NCBI GenBank assembly: GCA_019671005.1 | Contig: CM033744.1 | Coordinates: 17,166,128-17,230,127, forward strand | Length of the DNA stretch: 64,000 nt | Direction: 5' to 3' | Source: Hibiscus mutabilis | Lineage: Eukaryota > Streptophyta > Magnoliopsida > Malvales > Malvaceae | The notes under the pieces: generated by a model | The model's database searches: none | Told to the model about the DNA's origin: nothing | The model's input: only the letters and a program-made list of their open reading frames with translations | Translations under genes and position numbers: made by a program | Part shown: in pieces, positions 34,445 through 46,359 of the stretch | Layout: every line of letters begins with the position of its first letter | How positions within the stretch are numbered: position 1 is the stretch's first letter

Positions 34445-36551
34445 TGTGATATTGCTACGGCAATGTGATTTGCACGTGTGGGATTTTGTGTAATGCATTG
34501 TAAAACAGTGAGTAAATGGTTTTGTAAATGATATATTGGCTATGTGACAAGGTGAGAAAACATTCGGATATAGTTGGCATGATATAGGATAAAGTACACT
34601 ATAATATGATTAAAAATCGATCGTGGTTAAGGGTCATTGAGGAGGTATAGCAATCGACTACTTGGACTATGTTGTTATCACTCAGGTTGAACAGTCGGTT
34701 TCCCTTCTTGATGTAAAACTTGCGGTCGGCAAGGTTGTCAAATCATGCAGTCGGCATGGGGTAGTCTTGTTGATGTAAAACATGTGGTCGGCAAGGTTGT
34801 GAAATCATGCGGTCGGCATAGTGTAGTCTTGTTGATGTAAAACTCGTGGTCGGCAAGGTTGTTAAATCATGCGGTCGACATGGGGTAGTCTTAACGATGG
34901 TCGGTCATTAAGGGAAATCCGTGTATCCGATGTGTAAAGTTAACAGTTGGTTAACTAAAGATTAGCAGTCGACTAATCAAGGATAATGGCTGACTATACG
35001 GGGTCACTATAATTGCCAATATACGAAAGTTATTTTGTTGAACCTATTTATTTATGTTTTTGGAGTTTAAGCATGTTTTATGATTTAATGCTTTGTAATT
35101 TAAGCATGGTTTTGTATATATAATGCTTTGGGTACTTAAGCATGTGGTTTATAATGTTTTGAATATGGTCGTATGCATGTTTTGAATTGGAATCATTTGA
35201 ACTTGCTTAGGTCGTAAGCATGGTGTGAAAACAAGTGTTGGTTTTCAAGGGATTTAATACATCATTATTTTAAGAGCATCCTCACTAAGCAAGTGTGCTT
35301 ATGGTCTCTTTTCTCTAATGATGCAGAGCATTAAAGTTTGGAGGCAACAAAGGAAAGGATTAAGTGATCCAAAGACAAGACTATTTAAGTATGAACTCGG
35401 TTTTAGTTTCTGGTTAATAAGGCAATGTGTTCGTCATGGATCTTTGGGTGTTGTAATTCAGTTTTCCCTGGTTTTAAGCTTGTATAATGATGTGATTTTG
35501 GAGCTTGATTGTTGATGTTTCGCATATCGTGCATCATTACCTATGGTTGATGTTATATGGTTACCTCGGTAAGTATCTAGATTGTTTTGCTTGGATGACA
35601 TGCTTTGATAAGCTAGTCCTGTTGAGTATAGTATTGATGTGTTGTTGGTATGGTGTTCTTGCTGGTAAATGCTTAACTGAGCATCTTGGTACGTTTGGTG
35701 GTGAGTTATAGGGAGCATGCCTCTAGATCAATCTTTCGGTGGCATAATCTTGTGTTGTAGTTAAACCTTGGTACAAGTGTTGCTAAATGTGATGTTGGTT
35801 GCTTATATGTATGTATGCAAGTTGCTAGGACCTAAATGCATATAGTTTTGTGTGAAAAACTAGCTAAAAATGTCATTATAGGTCCAGGCGTATCGAAACA
35901 GGTGTCCCCGTGCCGATACGGCTAGGCCATTTCAGGCATAGCATTTCAATACGTGGGAGGGTGTTTCGATACGGGCCTGCCTTTCAAGGCTTAACGTTTC
36001 AGTACTAGCGCAAGTGTTTCGATACGATCATAGGCATTTTTGCCAGGCATATCGATACACGATCTAGCGTTTCCATACGGGGCTTAGCTACTGGATTCTG
36101 AGTTTTTGAAAACATAAGGGCATATCGAAACACTAGTATGCATACCGGTACGGGTTCCATTAAATCGGTTATTTTGGATTCTTGAAGGTTTCTGGTTCTT
36201 TCATTTTGGTCCTTGAGTCTTGTGAATGCAATTGTATGTGTTGGGATGATTAAATTGACTTGGAATTTATCATGTTGGCATGTAAATGGATTAATTGAGG
36301 ATTGGTAACCTTAAATTACGTTTTAGTCCTTAATTTTGAATATGATGCAATTGATTGTCTTTTGTGTCTCGTTTCATTCGAAAACTTACCCTCTGTGAGT
36401 ATTAACATGTAGGAATAATAATTTGCATTTAGGCAAGGTAAAAGAAAAAAAGGGACTGACTTGTCATAACCTTTCTCTAGTTTGCTTCAGCAAACCTAAT
36501 GTAGCACTCTTGGTTCGGTCGAACGTCTATGCCGGGTCGAGGGGGTTATAG
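34445..36551 (+). mobile_element. Distal part of O's 3' LTR
   Basis: It starts in the middle of an LTR: TTGTAAATGATATATTGGC at about 34520 aligns to 47970 in the element I LTR. It runs through the CACTAAGCAAGTGTGCTTA hairpin (about 35283-35302) and the paired-motif block (35888-36150), and ends GGGTCGAGGGGGTTATA. Its last 0.67 kb matches 11462-12167. It carries an unusual run of CGGTCGGCA-type repeats at 34680-34900 (CATGCGGTCGGCATGG and GTGGTCGGCAAGG alternating). No primer binding site follows. Confidence 0.75.
34726..34885 (+). repeat. Short tandem repeat in O's 3' LTR
   Basis: About 60-base units with GATGTAAAAC, TGTGGTCGGCAAGGTTGT and AAATCATGCGGTCGGCAT recur about three times. The element I LTR has at the same position (48175-48310) a different short repeat based on TGCGGTTTAACTAGGCAAGG. 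The position is thus a repeat-prone LTR module. Confidence 0.7.
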
Positions 36552-37076
36552 TACCGATATAGCTTTAATATTTTGCAAGCTGACGTGGCGTACCAGTACA
36601 GTATATTGTGTACCAGTATACGTGGTTGCTCCGTATTGGTACAGCTGTGTTTGTATCGGTACGGTTGGCAGCTTTTACAAGTAATGTCATGGAATCCAGT
36701 TTCTGGTCTCTTGCGTTTTAGTCCCTAAGTATTGCGAATGTAATTGTATGCACATGGTCGATCATTTTAACTTGAAATTTGAGATATGGGCATATAAATG
36801 GACTAATTAAGGATTGGTAATCTTAATTATAATTTAAAGTATTTACGTTTTAGTCCTCAAATTGAATATGATGCAATTGGTTGCTTGTTTATGATTTGTT
36901 TCTTTCGAAAATTCACCACTATAAGTATGTACATGTAAGGTTAATAAATTGTATCTAGACAAGATAAAAAGAAAAAAATGGACCGACTTTTTCTAACCTT
37001 TCTCTGGTTTGTTTCTACAAACCTAATGTAGCTCACTATATTCGGTCAGGCGTCTAGACCGGGTTGAGGGGTTACA
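36552..37076 (+). mobile_element. 3' remnant of J's 5' LTR
   Basis: An LTR tail with two paired motifs (GTACCAGTAC...GTACCAGTAT, GTATTGGTAC...GTATCGGTAC), the AAGATAAAAAGAAAAAAATGG landmark, and an end GGGTTGAGGGGTTACA. It is directly followed by gag sequence, so it is the 5' LTR side of element J. The upstream part is replaced by O's LTR. Confidence 0.72.
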
Positions 37077-37640
37077 ATGTGCCTAAGTTAGTGCCAGATG
37101 AGAGGCATCATTGTGATCAATTTTGCTATGATTTGGAGTAGTATGATAAGACATATATGTTGGCCACTGACTATACTGACTTCGACGTGCTAGTCACACG
37201 GGCGAAGGACATAGAGAAGAGTTTGATCTTATCATATCGACCAAAGAGTTCTAGCTTAGGAAAGAGAGCTACAAATTTTGGTTATGGAGGTGGTCAGTCT
37301 AAGAGGCACTGTGTTAGGAGGTTTCGACAGGATACGAGATGTGGTAGAGATGGTCCTGGCCGAGGTCATGTGGATAGAGTACCCAGGTCTAGTCAGCACA
37401 TAATGTTTGTTGAGTTTGTAGATCACAAGACCATTTGAGGCGAGATTACCCATGTTTGGCCAAAGAGGGGTAGGCTCGCTACGAATTCTTATTGGAGTTA
37501 TAGATCGGCAAAGCATATGAGGTGTGATTGTCCTTTGCTTGCTAGAGGTAGACAAGCACCTACACTTGTGGTTGCACCACCTAGAGGCCGTGGGCGAGGT
37601 CGAGGTAACTTCTAACAGAGGGAGGAGGGATAGAAGACTG
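37077..37640 (+). pseudogene. Gag C-terminal fragment, element J
   Basis: It starts within gag (KLVPDERHHC, LATDYTDFDVLVTRAKDIEKS), followed by a basic stretch and a decayed knuckle (HMRCDCPLLARGRQAP). The primer binding site, leader and gag N-terminus are missing, so the LTR is joined directly to the late gag by deletion. Stops are present. Confidence 0.75.
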
Positions 37641-38056
37641 TAGTGCATATAGTTGTGGTTCGACCCGAGAATGGTGGACCGGCAAGGATCTATGCTCACC
37701 GCGAATGGAGGAATGACACGGACGTGATAGCACGTTCCCTTACCTTGCGGTCTATGTCATTATTATCCTCGATAGATTCTAGTTTTACGCATTCATATGT
37801 TTTGCATGAGCATGCACATTTTCTTGGTATACCGGTAGAAATGCTTGATGTGGGTATGCAAGTAACGAGTTCTTTTAGAGAGACAGTCATTACGAGGAAG
37901 TTGTATCGGAGATGCCCTCTGATGGTTTGGGGTGACGTGTTTGCAGCTGATCTGATGGAGCTATCATTCTATGGTTTTGATGTGATCTTGGGAATGGATT
38001 GGTTGTCTGAGCATCAGGCTGTGGTTGATCTTGAGACCAAGATTATGAGGTGATAG
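37641..38056 (+). pseudogene. Protease and linker, element J
   Basis: Open from 37643 to 38053: NDTDVIARSLTL, then SIDSSFTHSYVLHEH (active-site Asp kept, the following Gly replaced), VTSSFRETVITRKLYRR, and VFAADLMELSFYGFDVILGMDWLSEH. This is a full retropepsin domain of the chromovirus type, probably inactive because the D-S/T-G triad is altered. The frame ends in a stop just before the linker VVGENVKLLSNVV. Confidence 0.82.
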
Positions 38057-38945
38057 TTGTGGGTGAGAATGTTAAGTTATTGTCAAATGTGGTTTCGGCT
38101 ATGGAAGTGCATAAATTGCTAGAATATGGGTGTCAGGCATATCTAGCTTATGTTATGAATCTGAATGTGGAAGAAGTGCATACTAAAGATATATGTATTA
38201 TTTGTGACTTTTCAAGTGTGTTTTCGAAAGAGTTACCTGGTTTGCCACCGGACAGGGAGGTGGAGTTTTGCATTGAGACATATGTTGATTCGACTCTGGT
38301 GTCGATTGCACCATATCACATGGCACCAAAAGAGTTGAAAATACAACTCCAAGAGTTGTTGGATCGTGGTTTTTCCGGCCTAGTGTTTCGCCGTAGGGAG
38401 CAGCGGTGTCGTTTGTGAAAAAGAATAATGACACCTTGAGAATGTGTATTGACTATCGACAACTAAACAAGTTGACAATTAAGAACAAGTATCCTTTACC
38501 ACAAATTGATGACTTGTTCGATCAATTCTAAGGTGCTACAATGTTTTCCAAGATCGATTTCAGGTTTGGATATTATCGGTTGAAGTTTAAAGATAAAGGT
38601 GTGTTGAAGACTGCTTTTCATACAAGGTACAACCATTATGAGTTATTGGTAATGCCGTTTGGGTTGACGAACGTGCCTGCAGTATCCATAGATATGATGA
38701 ATTGGGTGTTCCATGAATTCTTGGATCAATTAGTAGTAGTCTTCATTGATGATTTTCTTGTGTACTTTCGTACCGAGGAGGATAAGGGAAGTAGTTTTTC
38801 TTGGACATATGGTTTCAGCTGAAGGTATCTGGGTGGATTTGAAAAAGGTAGAGGCAGTTGTGAGTTGGAAGCAACCAAAGTCAGTGACGGAAGTCTGTAG
38901 TTTATTGGGTTTGACCGGTTATTATCGATGCCAAGGGTTGCTGCT
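38050..38945 (+). pseudogene. Reverse transcriptase, element J
   Basis: This is the only recognisable RT palm among the chromoviruses of the window, except the decayed one at 62600-63250. It reads DFSSVFSKELPGLPPDREVEF, then a frameshift, RMCIDYRQLNKLTIKNKYPLP, a stop, and SKIDFRFGYYRLKFKD. LVMPFGLTNVPA and VVVFIDDFLVYF follow (both Asp of the catalytic pair kept). After a deletion, the thumb LGHMVSAEGI...LLGLTGYYR ends in another deletion near 38935. The lesions rule out activity. Confidence 0.88.
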
Positions 38946-39425
38946 CCGTTAACCAAGTCATCGCAAAAGGATGTACGGTTTGAGTGGATGGAAGGTAGAC
39001 AACAAGCTTTTGAGAAGTTGAAGGAAGCTTTGACACAAGCTCCAATCTTGATTCAACCTGAGTCGGGGAAAGACTTTGTGGTTTATAGCGATGCATCCTA
39101 CGTTGGTTTGGGGTGTGCATTAATGCATGATGGGAAAGTTGTAGCTTATGCATCGAGGCAGATGAATGTGCACGAACGCAACTACCCTACGCATGATTTT
39201 GAGCTTGCTGTGGTAGTGTTTGTGTTGAAAATTTGGAGGCATTACCTTTTATGGTGAGAAGTGTATTGTATTCACGGATCATAAGAGTTTGAAGTATTTA
39301 TTGTCACAAAAGGAGTTGAATCTTAGGCAACGTAGATGGTTGGACTTACTTAAGGATTATGATTTGAAAATTGAGTATCATCCTGGCAAAGTAAATGTTG
39401 TGGCCGATGCTTTGAGTAGAAAAGT
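38928..39425 (+). pseudogene. RNase H, element J
   Basis: It reads FVVYSDASYVGLGCALMHDG, AYASRQMNVHERNYPTHDFE, FTDHKSLKYLLSQKELNLRQ and NVVADALSRK. All four acidic residues of the DEDD set are visible. A frame break at 39257/39289 separates the halves. It would degrade the RNA strand during cDNA synthesis. Confidence 0.87.
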
Positions 39426-40330
39426 TGTTGTGGGGTTAAGGGCCATGTTTACGACTTTGAGTGTGACCAGTGATGGAGGTCTACTGGCAGAGTTACAGAT
39501 GAAACCATCTTTGTCGAAGTTGATTAAGGAAAAGCAACCTTATGATAAGGCTTTGGAACCGCATGTCAAAGACATCATGGATGGAAATCCTACGGTTTTT
39601 CACTTCAATAGTGATAGGTTGTTGTGTTTTAAAGATTGGATAGTGGTGCCTAGTGATGAGGAATTGAGGTGGATGATTTTGATTGAGGTACATGCTAGTC
39701 CTTTTGCTTTATATCTCAGTAGTACTAAAATGTATCGATGTTTGAAGGAAGAGTACTATTGGATGGGTTTGAGAAAGGACGTAGCTAATTTTGTTGCTAG
39801 ATGTATGGCATGTCAGCGTGTGAAGGCTGGACATAAATTTTCGTCTAGGTTGTTACAACCGTTGAAAATTCCAAAGTGAAAATGGGAAAGAATCACCATA
39901 GATTCTGTGTTCGGGTTTCCCTTGACATTGACTAAAAAGGATTCCATTTGGATAATTGTTGATCGATTTATGAAGTGTGCACATTTTATGCCAGTGCATA
40001 CGACGTATACTTTGGATAGGTCGACGGATTTGTCTGTTGCTGAGATCGTGAGGTTGCATGGGGTACCTAAGTCGATTGTTTTAGATAGGGATCTGTAGTT
40101 TACATCGAGGTTTTAAGGATGTTTCCATCGAGCTTTGGTTACTCGCTTGAATTTTAGTACATCATATCAGACGGATGGCCAATATGAGCGTGTGATTCAG
40201 ATTTTGGAGGATATGTTGAGATGTTACATCATTGAGTTCCAAGGAGCTTGGGACAGGCAGTTGCATTTGGTTGAGTTGCCTACAATAATATGCAGATTTG
40301 AATCGTAGAGAGGTTGAGTACGTTGTTGGT
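39426..40330 (+). pseudogene. Integrase zinc region and core, element J
   Basis: Open to 39879 with EVHASPFALYLSSTKMYRCL (the second His of HHCC is lost, normally HPGST) and CMACQRVKAGH. After a stop, the core follows with FGFPLTLTKKDSIWIIVDRF, KCAHFMPVHTTYT and HGVPKSIVLDRD. Then come a stop, a short deletion in the YHPQTDGQ motif, and ERVIQILEDMLRCYIIEFQG. A further deletion removes the end of the core. It is a pseudogene of a DDE integrase. Confidence 0.85.
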
Positions 40331-40760
40331 GAAAAGGTTTTCATGAAAGTGTCACCTTGGAAGAAGGTGTTGCGTTTTGGGCGCAAAGGAAAGTTGAGTC
40401 TGAGGTTTATTGGACCGTATGAAGTGCTAGAACGTATTGGTCATGTGGCTTATTGATTGAGCTTGCCTCTTGAGTTGGAGAATATTCATGATGTGTTTCA
40501 TGTATCTATGTTGCGAAGGTATCTTTCAGATCTGTCGCATGTAAAGCCAGTTGAGGATGTTGAGTTGTGACTGAATTTGTATTATAATGAGGAACCAACG
40601 GAGATCCTTGAATCCAGTAGTAAAGTTCTTTGTGGAAAGGCGATTGAACTTGTGATAGAGTTATGACGACATTGTGGTGTTAAGGAGGCTACGTGGGAGA
40701 GAAAGTCTGACATGGTTGCTCAGTTTCTGCATCTATTCCATTAGGTAAAATTTGAGGATG
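40290..40760 (+). pseudogene. Integrase C-terminus and chromodomain-like tail, element J
   Basis: It reads REVEYVVGEKVFMKVSPWKK, KGKLSLRFIGPYEVLERIGHVAY (GPY/F motif), a stop, LPLELENIHDVFHVSMLRRY, then EEPTEILESSSKVL and CGVKEATWERKSDM. The last piece corresponds to a divergent chromodomain of Tekay/Del elements, thought to guide insertion into heterochromatin. Several stops interrupt it. A polypurine tract follows. Confidence 0.85.
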
Positions 40761-40769
40761 AAATTTCTT

Positions 40770-40780
40770 AAGGGGGAGAG
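40770..40780 (+). promoter_or_regulatory. Polypurine tract of element J
   Basis: AAGGGGGAGAG directly before the LTR start TGTAACGCCC at 40782. Confidence 0.9.
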
Positions 40781-40781
40781 T

Positions 40782-43700
40782 TGTAACGCCCTTGTTTTTG
40801 GTATAGGAGTTTTCTAGGTCGTTTAAACGGTCCGTTGAATCGGATTAGAGGATTCAAGTTAGTTTCGGGATTTAAATTGAAACCAATATTTTTGGATGAG
40901 ATAAAAAATGGAAAATAGTCTAAAATCATTATTTAATATAGAAATGATTTTGGTAAAATCGATTTTACAAAAAGGGGTCTCAAAATTAGACATTTTGGAT
41001 AGTGACCAAAATGTAAAGTTTTAAAACTATTTTGAAAAGGGGTCAAAATTGTTAATCTTTAAGGAGCTATTTACCGTAAAGTCTAATATTAGACTTTTTC
41101 CCTTAATTGGCTATTTTTAATGATATAAAAATAATATAAAAAGTTTGGATAATTAATTGGATAACTAAAAAGTTTCAAAATAATTTGACGTAACTAGCTT
41201 TTCTCAAAAAGGATTTTCTCTCCAATTCTCTCCAGCCAAACACTTCTTTTCTCTTCAAAATTCTCAAGTAAAATCTTATTTTAATTGATCTTTTGATTTC
41301 TAATGGAATTATGATAATTTCCTAACAAAGTTTAAATAGATTCTCATTGTTTTGCTATGTAAATACATCCAATTAACGAGAAAAGCAACCATTAGAGGTA
41401 AGGCTTATTCTTCTCCTCTAATACAAGGTTCTTTATTGAAATTCCCAAGTTATTGATCATTTTCACATGTTTTCTAACTTGATTTGATGATTTAATTATG
41501 AAAGATTGGTTAAATTGAGGTTTAATTGATGAATTTTGGTATAGTCTCTGTCTTGTTGAGTTATTGATTGATTATAATCATGATTTTGATGTTAAATAAT
41601 GTTAATAAGTGGGTTTTAACATTGGAATCCCAAAACAATGTGAATCTCTAACTTTCTACGTTGTTAGTTGTTAATTCTTGAGGTGTTGTGGAAGTTTTAT
41701 GAATGCTGGATGTATACAGATGTTGTTGTTGTGTTTTTAGATGTTAATTGACGGGTTGAAATGTTATATTGTGGCTGGGTTAAGTTTGGAATATGTTTGT
41801 TGTTTATTTTAGCTGTTGTGGAGTAAAATTGAGTAGTGGATGTTGACGATTTATGTTGCTATATTGTTGGATGCATTTTGATGCATTGAATCCTCTGTTT
41901 TTGTGTGGATAATTGGGGGAAGTGGGTCCTCAAACTTGAGCAATTGTTTCGGAAGCTTTGGAGGCGAGGTACCCCATCGACAAGCGAGGTTTTGCGAGTC
42001 ATTGAGTAAGAACGAGATTTACAGCTTTTCAAAGGTTTGAAAATTGTGTTTTGGAGTTTAGATCAATATTGAAACACTGGTCTAAGCTCAGAAGTAAGTG
42101 AAGGATGAATTCTCGCTCTAACTCGGTTTGGCAATTGGATTTATGCACTTGTTTAAATGGTTTAATTACTCCCTGTATATGCATGATTTAAGCATGATTT
42201 AATGCTTGAAATTGATTACATAATGATGTTGATGCATTTGGAAGTAATGCATGTTTTGTTAATGTTTATGAACATTGGTTAATGCAAGGTTTGATGCATT
42301 GGTTAAATGATTTTGATGATGCATATGAAAATAGTGAGTTGCTGTTAATAAAAGGAATTATATTGGCAAGTGATGGTAAGAAAAGCATTGAAAATGTTAT
42401 CGGATATAGTTGGCCGGCCATAGGATTGATAGTGCACTATAAAATGTCACCTTGGATGTTGAGGGGTTTTGATCTGTGTACCGAAAACTCCATCCGAGTA
42501 CCCTAACGATCGAGGGGTTTAGAGCATTGTACCGAAGACTCCCGTTAGTGGATTATACGTCCAACCGATGTGGCCGATGTTATGTTTTGTAAAGTGAAAC
42601 TTGGTAAATGATCACTTGTAAGCCAATATAATTGATGATGTATCATGAGATGGACTATGTTGTTTAATGTGGTTTAAACATGTTTTGCTCTTTAAGCCTT
42701 GCATTGGTAGTATGCATGGGAAAGCTTAAATTAAGGGTAGCAAATGGGACTTTGCTGTTGAATCCATGATACATGTTGCATATGGTATAATATGTTGTTT
42801 TGGTAATGTTAAGTGCATGTTTTGATAAGGCATGATGTTGAAATGATATTTGAAAAGTGATTTGGAAAGCGGTTTTCAAAAAGAACGTTAATTGATTTAA
42901 AATGCATTGATGATGGTTGGTTTTTGAGCAATACTCACTAAGCCTTGTGTGATTATACTCTATTTTCCATCTATCCAGAGAATTAAAGGCCAAGCGCAGT
43001 GAGGAAACAATGAATGATTTCTAAGGACTTGTTTTCAAAGTATGGTTTAAACATTATATAGAAGTAATAAGGGCAATGTGTCAAATGTTGTTTTGGGAGG
43101 GTTTTTGATAAACTCCCTGTTTGTGCAAGTTGTAATTGTTGGTTTGGACTTGTAAGTAGTTTAAAGTGCTGGAAGTGTGGTTGGTTTCATGTTTTGGATG
43201 TGGACTAGGGAGCATGCTTATAGACTTTGTGGTTGATTGTGCTAGACTTGTTAGGTTGCCTTAAAATGCTGGTATGTTGATGTTTAAGCATGATGATGAT
43301 GTTATATGGTGTTTAGTTATGTGATAAGGTTGAATGGAGTGAGCCAAAGTGTCATATGTTGGACCTAGAGGTCATTACAGGCCTTTGCGTATCGGTACGG
43401 GTACCCAAGGATTGGTACGCCGGGTCTTGATAAGGCTCAAATTGTTGAAATAAAGCATAGCGTATCAGTACGCTTAGCCACCGTATCAGTATGCCTTGAG
43501 GGAAAATTGCACTGGTGTTGGTACACAGGTTTACGTACAGGTAAGATCCTTTTAATTTTGAAAATCCGTATCAATAAGCGGGGTACTGTATCGGTGCGCT
43601 CTTTAGCTATTAGAATTTCGAGTTTTGAGATAGCAAATGGGGGATTGGTACGAGGTCAAGTCTGTATCGGTACGGGTGGGTCAACACACTATATCGTTAC

Positions 43701-44200
43701 AGTTATACTTATATTGGTACGAGTAGCCATTTTGTTAGTTAAGTTGTATCGGTACGGGCTTGCTTATATCAGTATGCTATGTTGATTTTGTGTAATCTTG
43801 TTTGATGAAGTTTGAAAATTTTGCAATTTAGTCCCTAAATGTTATGTATACAATTGAATGAGTTTGGGTGATTGTTTTGAGTTGGAATTTAACTTGTGAG
43901 CATGAAATTGAATTAATTAAGGTTGAGCAATCTTAGTTGTAATAAACACTCTGTAATTTGTAGAAAATACATTTTGGTACCTAATGTGGATTGTTGAGCA
44001 ATTGAACCCCATTTCGAAATCTAGATGAAATGTTACGTTTCCACTGAAGCATGCTCACCTAGGATAATAATAAAATGCATTTAGACAAGATAAAATGAAA
44101 AAAGGGCTCGGTTTAGGTTATTGGTTCGGGTCTGCTTCGGCAAACCTAATGTGACTCTTTTAGTCTAGTTTTTACAAGGCCGGTTTAAAAGGGGGTTACA
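40782..44200 (+). mobile_element. 3' LTR of element J (3419 bp)
   Basis: It starts TGTAACGCCC and ends AAAAGGGGGTTACA. It contains the CACTAAGCCTTGTGTGATTATAC hairpin relative at about 42935 and a long paired-motif block at 43388-43790. Immediately after the end, integrase sequence of element D begins at SPWKK, so J sits inside D's pol. Its own 5' LTR survives only as 36552-37076. Confidence 0.88.
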
Positions 44201-44562
44201 CTCACCGTGGAAGAAGATTCTGAGGGTCAAAAAGGTGAAATTGAGTCCCCGATTTATTGCCCCTTTGAAAATATCGAGAAACTTGGCCCTATGGCATATC
44301 ATTTGGCATTGCCCTCAAAATTAAGCAAGATTCATGATGTGTTCCATGTTTCAATGCTTCGAAAATTTTGCTTTGACCTTTTGCCTATTATCGAGCCAGA
44401 ATTTGTGCAGATTCAATTGAATTTGACCTATGAGGAAGAATCGGATCAAATTCTTGCAAAAGAAGTCAAAAGGCTCTACAATAAATATGTACTGTTAGTT
44501 AAGTCCTCAGAAGAAGCAATCTGGGAACCGATTTGATTCAGGTAAAATTCGAGGATGAATTT
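44201..44562 (+). pseudogene. Integrase C-terminus fragment, element D
   Basis: It begins SPWKKILR, frameshifts, then reads LGPMAYHLALPSKLSKIHDVFHVSMLRK and LTYEEESDQILAKEVKRLYNK, and ends EAIWEPI. This is the GPY/F-to-chromodomain tail of a Tekay/Del element. The tail differs clearly from those of J, O and I, as does the LTR that follows. Upstream parts are absent, since J's LTR adjoins it. Confidence 0.85.
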
Positions 44563-44577
44563 TTCTTAAGGGGAGAG
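44563..44577 (+). promoter_or_regulatory. Polypurine tract of element D
   Basis: TTCTTAAGGGGAGAG just before the LTR start TGACACCC at 44581. Confidence 0.85.
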
Positions 44578-44580
44578 TTG

Positions 44581-45023
44581 TGACACCCTAAAAATTGTTC
44601 TAGTCAGAATAGGGTTCTAGCGATCAAAAATTTATGCCAAAAAGGGTCCAAATATTGTATTAACTTAAATCGTGTGGTTAAATATACCGTATTAGACTAT
44701 AATTGATTCAATTTATAGACTTTGGACCTAATTGAACTTCTTGAAAACAATTTAGTGACTAAATTGTAAAAATTGGAAGTTTGGGGGCAAAATTGTGAAC
44801 TTTGGAAAGTTGAGGGAATACCCTCATAAATTTCCCATTTGAGGGCGACTCACCTCCTAGTTTTCCACCCACTTCACGTGGGATTCCTATGAGATGATGT
44901 CAATTGTTGGCTAAGTCATTGTGAAAAAATGATGGCTTAGGGTGGCTAAATTAATTTGGATAAAAAAAGAATAAAATAGTATAGTATAGCTTACCCTCCT
45001 TGAAGGGAAACCCCATCGGTTTA
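44581..45023 (+). mobile_element. 3' LTR of element D, truncated
   Basis: It matches 9574-10022 almost base for base (TGACACCC start, GTCCAAATATTGTATT, the stretch ending ATCGGTTTA). It stops at 45023, where an LTR in the other orientation begins. Confidence 0.85.
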
Positions 45024-46357
45024 TGTAATTCCTTTGACCCGGTCTAGTCGTAAGACCGAACCGAGCGAGCTACATTAGGGTTTGTTGAGACAAACTTGAA
45101 AGATTTACATTGAATATAGTCCTTTGTATCTTAACTAAATGCATATTTAAGTCCTAAGGTGGTCATACTAGTTATGGTGATAGATATAACTCAATCGGGC
45201 ATCGATTTGACATCCAATTGTATGGATTTGCAATTCAGGGACTAAAATGTGATTTCCAATAATTAAGAGGGCATTCATGAAATTAAAGTCACCAATCCTC
45301 AATTAGTCATATTTCATACATTCAGGTTAAATCTCAACATAAAATAGCCATCCAAACTCATTTAATTGCATAATTGTGAAATAGTGACTAATTTGCAAAG
45401 AATACAAACTTCAGAAGGCATCTTAACTGAAATAACGACTAGTTTATTGGTACGGGCACTTGCTGTATCGCAACGGGGTTGAAATACAAAGTCTTACCGA
45501 TACGGTCCTCAAGCGTATCGATACGGGTATGTGTTTCCAAAAATATTGAATTCTAGTAGCTAAAAGGCGTATCTATATGGTTGCCCATGTACTAACACCA
45601 TACTTATTTTCCTGCTACGTGTACCGATAGGGTTACCAGGCATATCGGTATGCCTAAGCAATTTGCCTAGATTCAGCCGAGACAGGTCCCCGCGTACCGA
45701 TCCCTGAGGACCCGTACCAGTACGGACAGACCTGTAATGACCTCATGGTCCAACATATAACACTTTGGTTCAATCAAACATACTCCAAATAGTATTTAAA
45801 CATCTTACAACTTCATAAACATCAATTCTTCAATCATAGCAACATGGTAGATGATCATACTCAACGTGGCATAATCAAAGCAAACCCCTATAGGCATGAT
45901 TTCTACCCAAACGTGCATAAGTGTTCCCAACCCCTCAAAACCAAACATTAGCCATCAAACAAGTCCAAAACATCAAACCAAACTCATACGAACAGGGAGT
46001 ATCCAAAATAAACCTCACAAATACAACTTGGTTACATTGCATCTTATTACTATTTAGCATTCATAAAATCATACTTTGTAAATGTTTCAAGCCTTAGATC
46101 TCCGCTTGTGTACTTGATGTCCAGAAAGGCCTATTTTTCTGCATTGATGAGAAAGGAGAGCATAAGCTATAAGCTTAGTGACGGAATCTCAAAAAAACTC
46201 ATCAATGCATCTAAAATCATTTTAATTCAAACCAAATTATAAGTCTCATGTCAAAATCATCTCATGCTTCAATAATCTCTTCAAGTATGCACATTTAAAT
46301 CATTTGCAACACATGTATCATGGATTCTATCTCAAACTTCAATTTCAAGGCGTTACA
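45024..46357 (-). mobile_element. LTR L, minus strand, internally deleted
   Basis: The minus-strand end is GGGTCAAAGGAATTACA at 45024. The body resembles the distal half of the 5' LTR of B (5236-6560), including the CCGCGTACCGATCCCTGAGG motifs and the AAGCTTAGTGACGG hairpin. At about 46345-46357 it jumps to what looks like the LTR start (…CGTTACA), skipping about 2 kb of proximal LTR. No 5-bp duplication is visible (GTTTA on the left, AC then the next LTR on the right). Confidence 0.7.
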
Positions 46358-46359
46358 AC

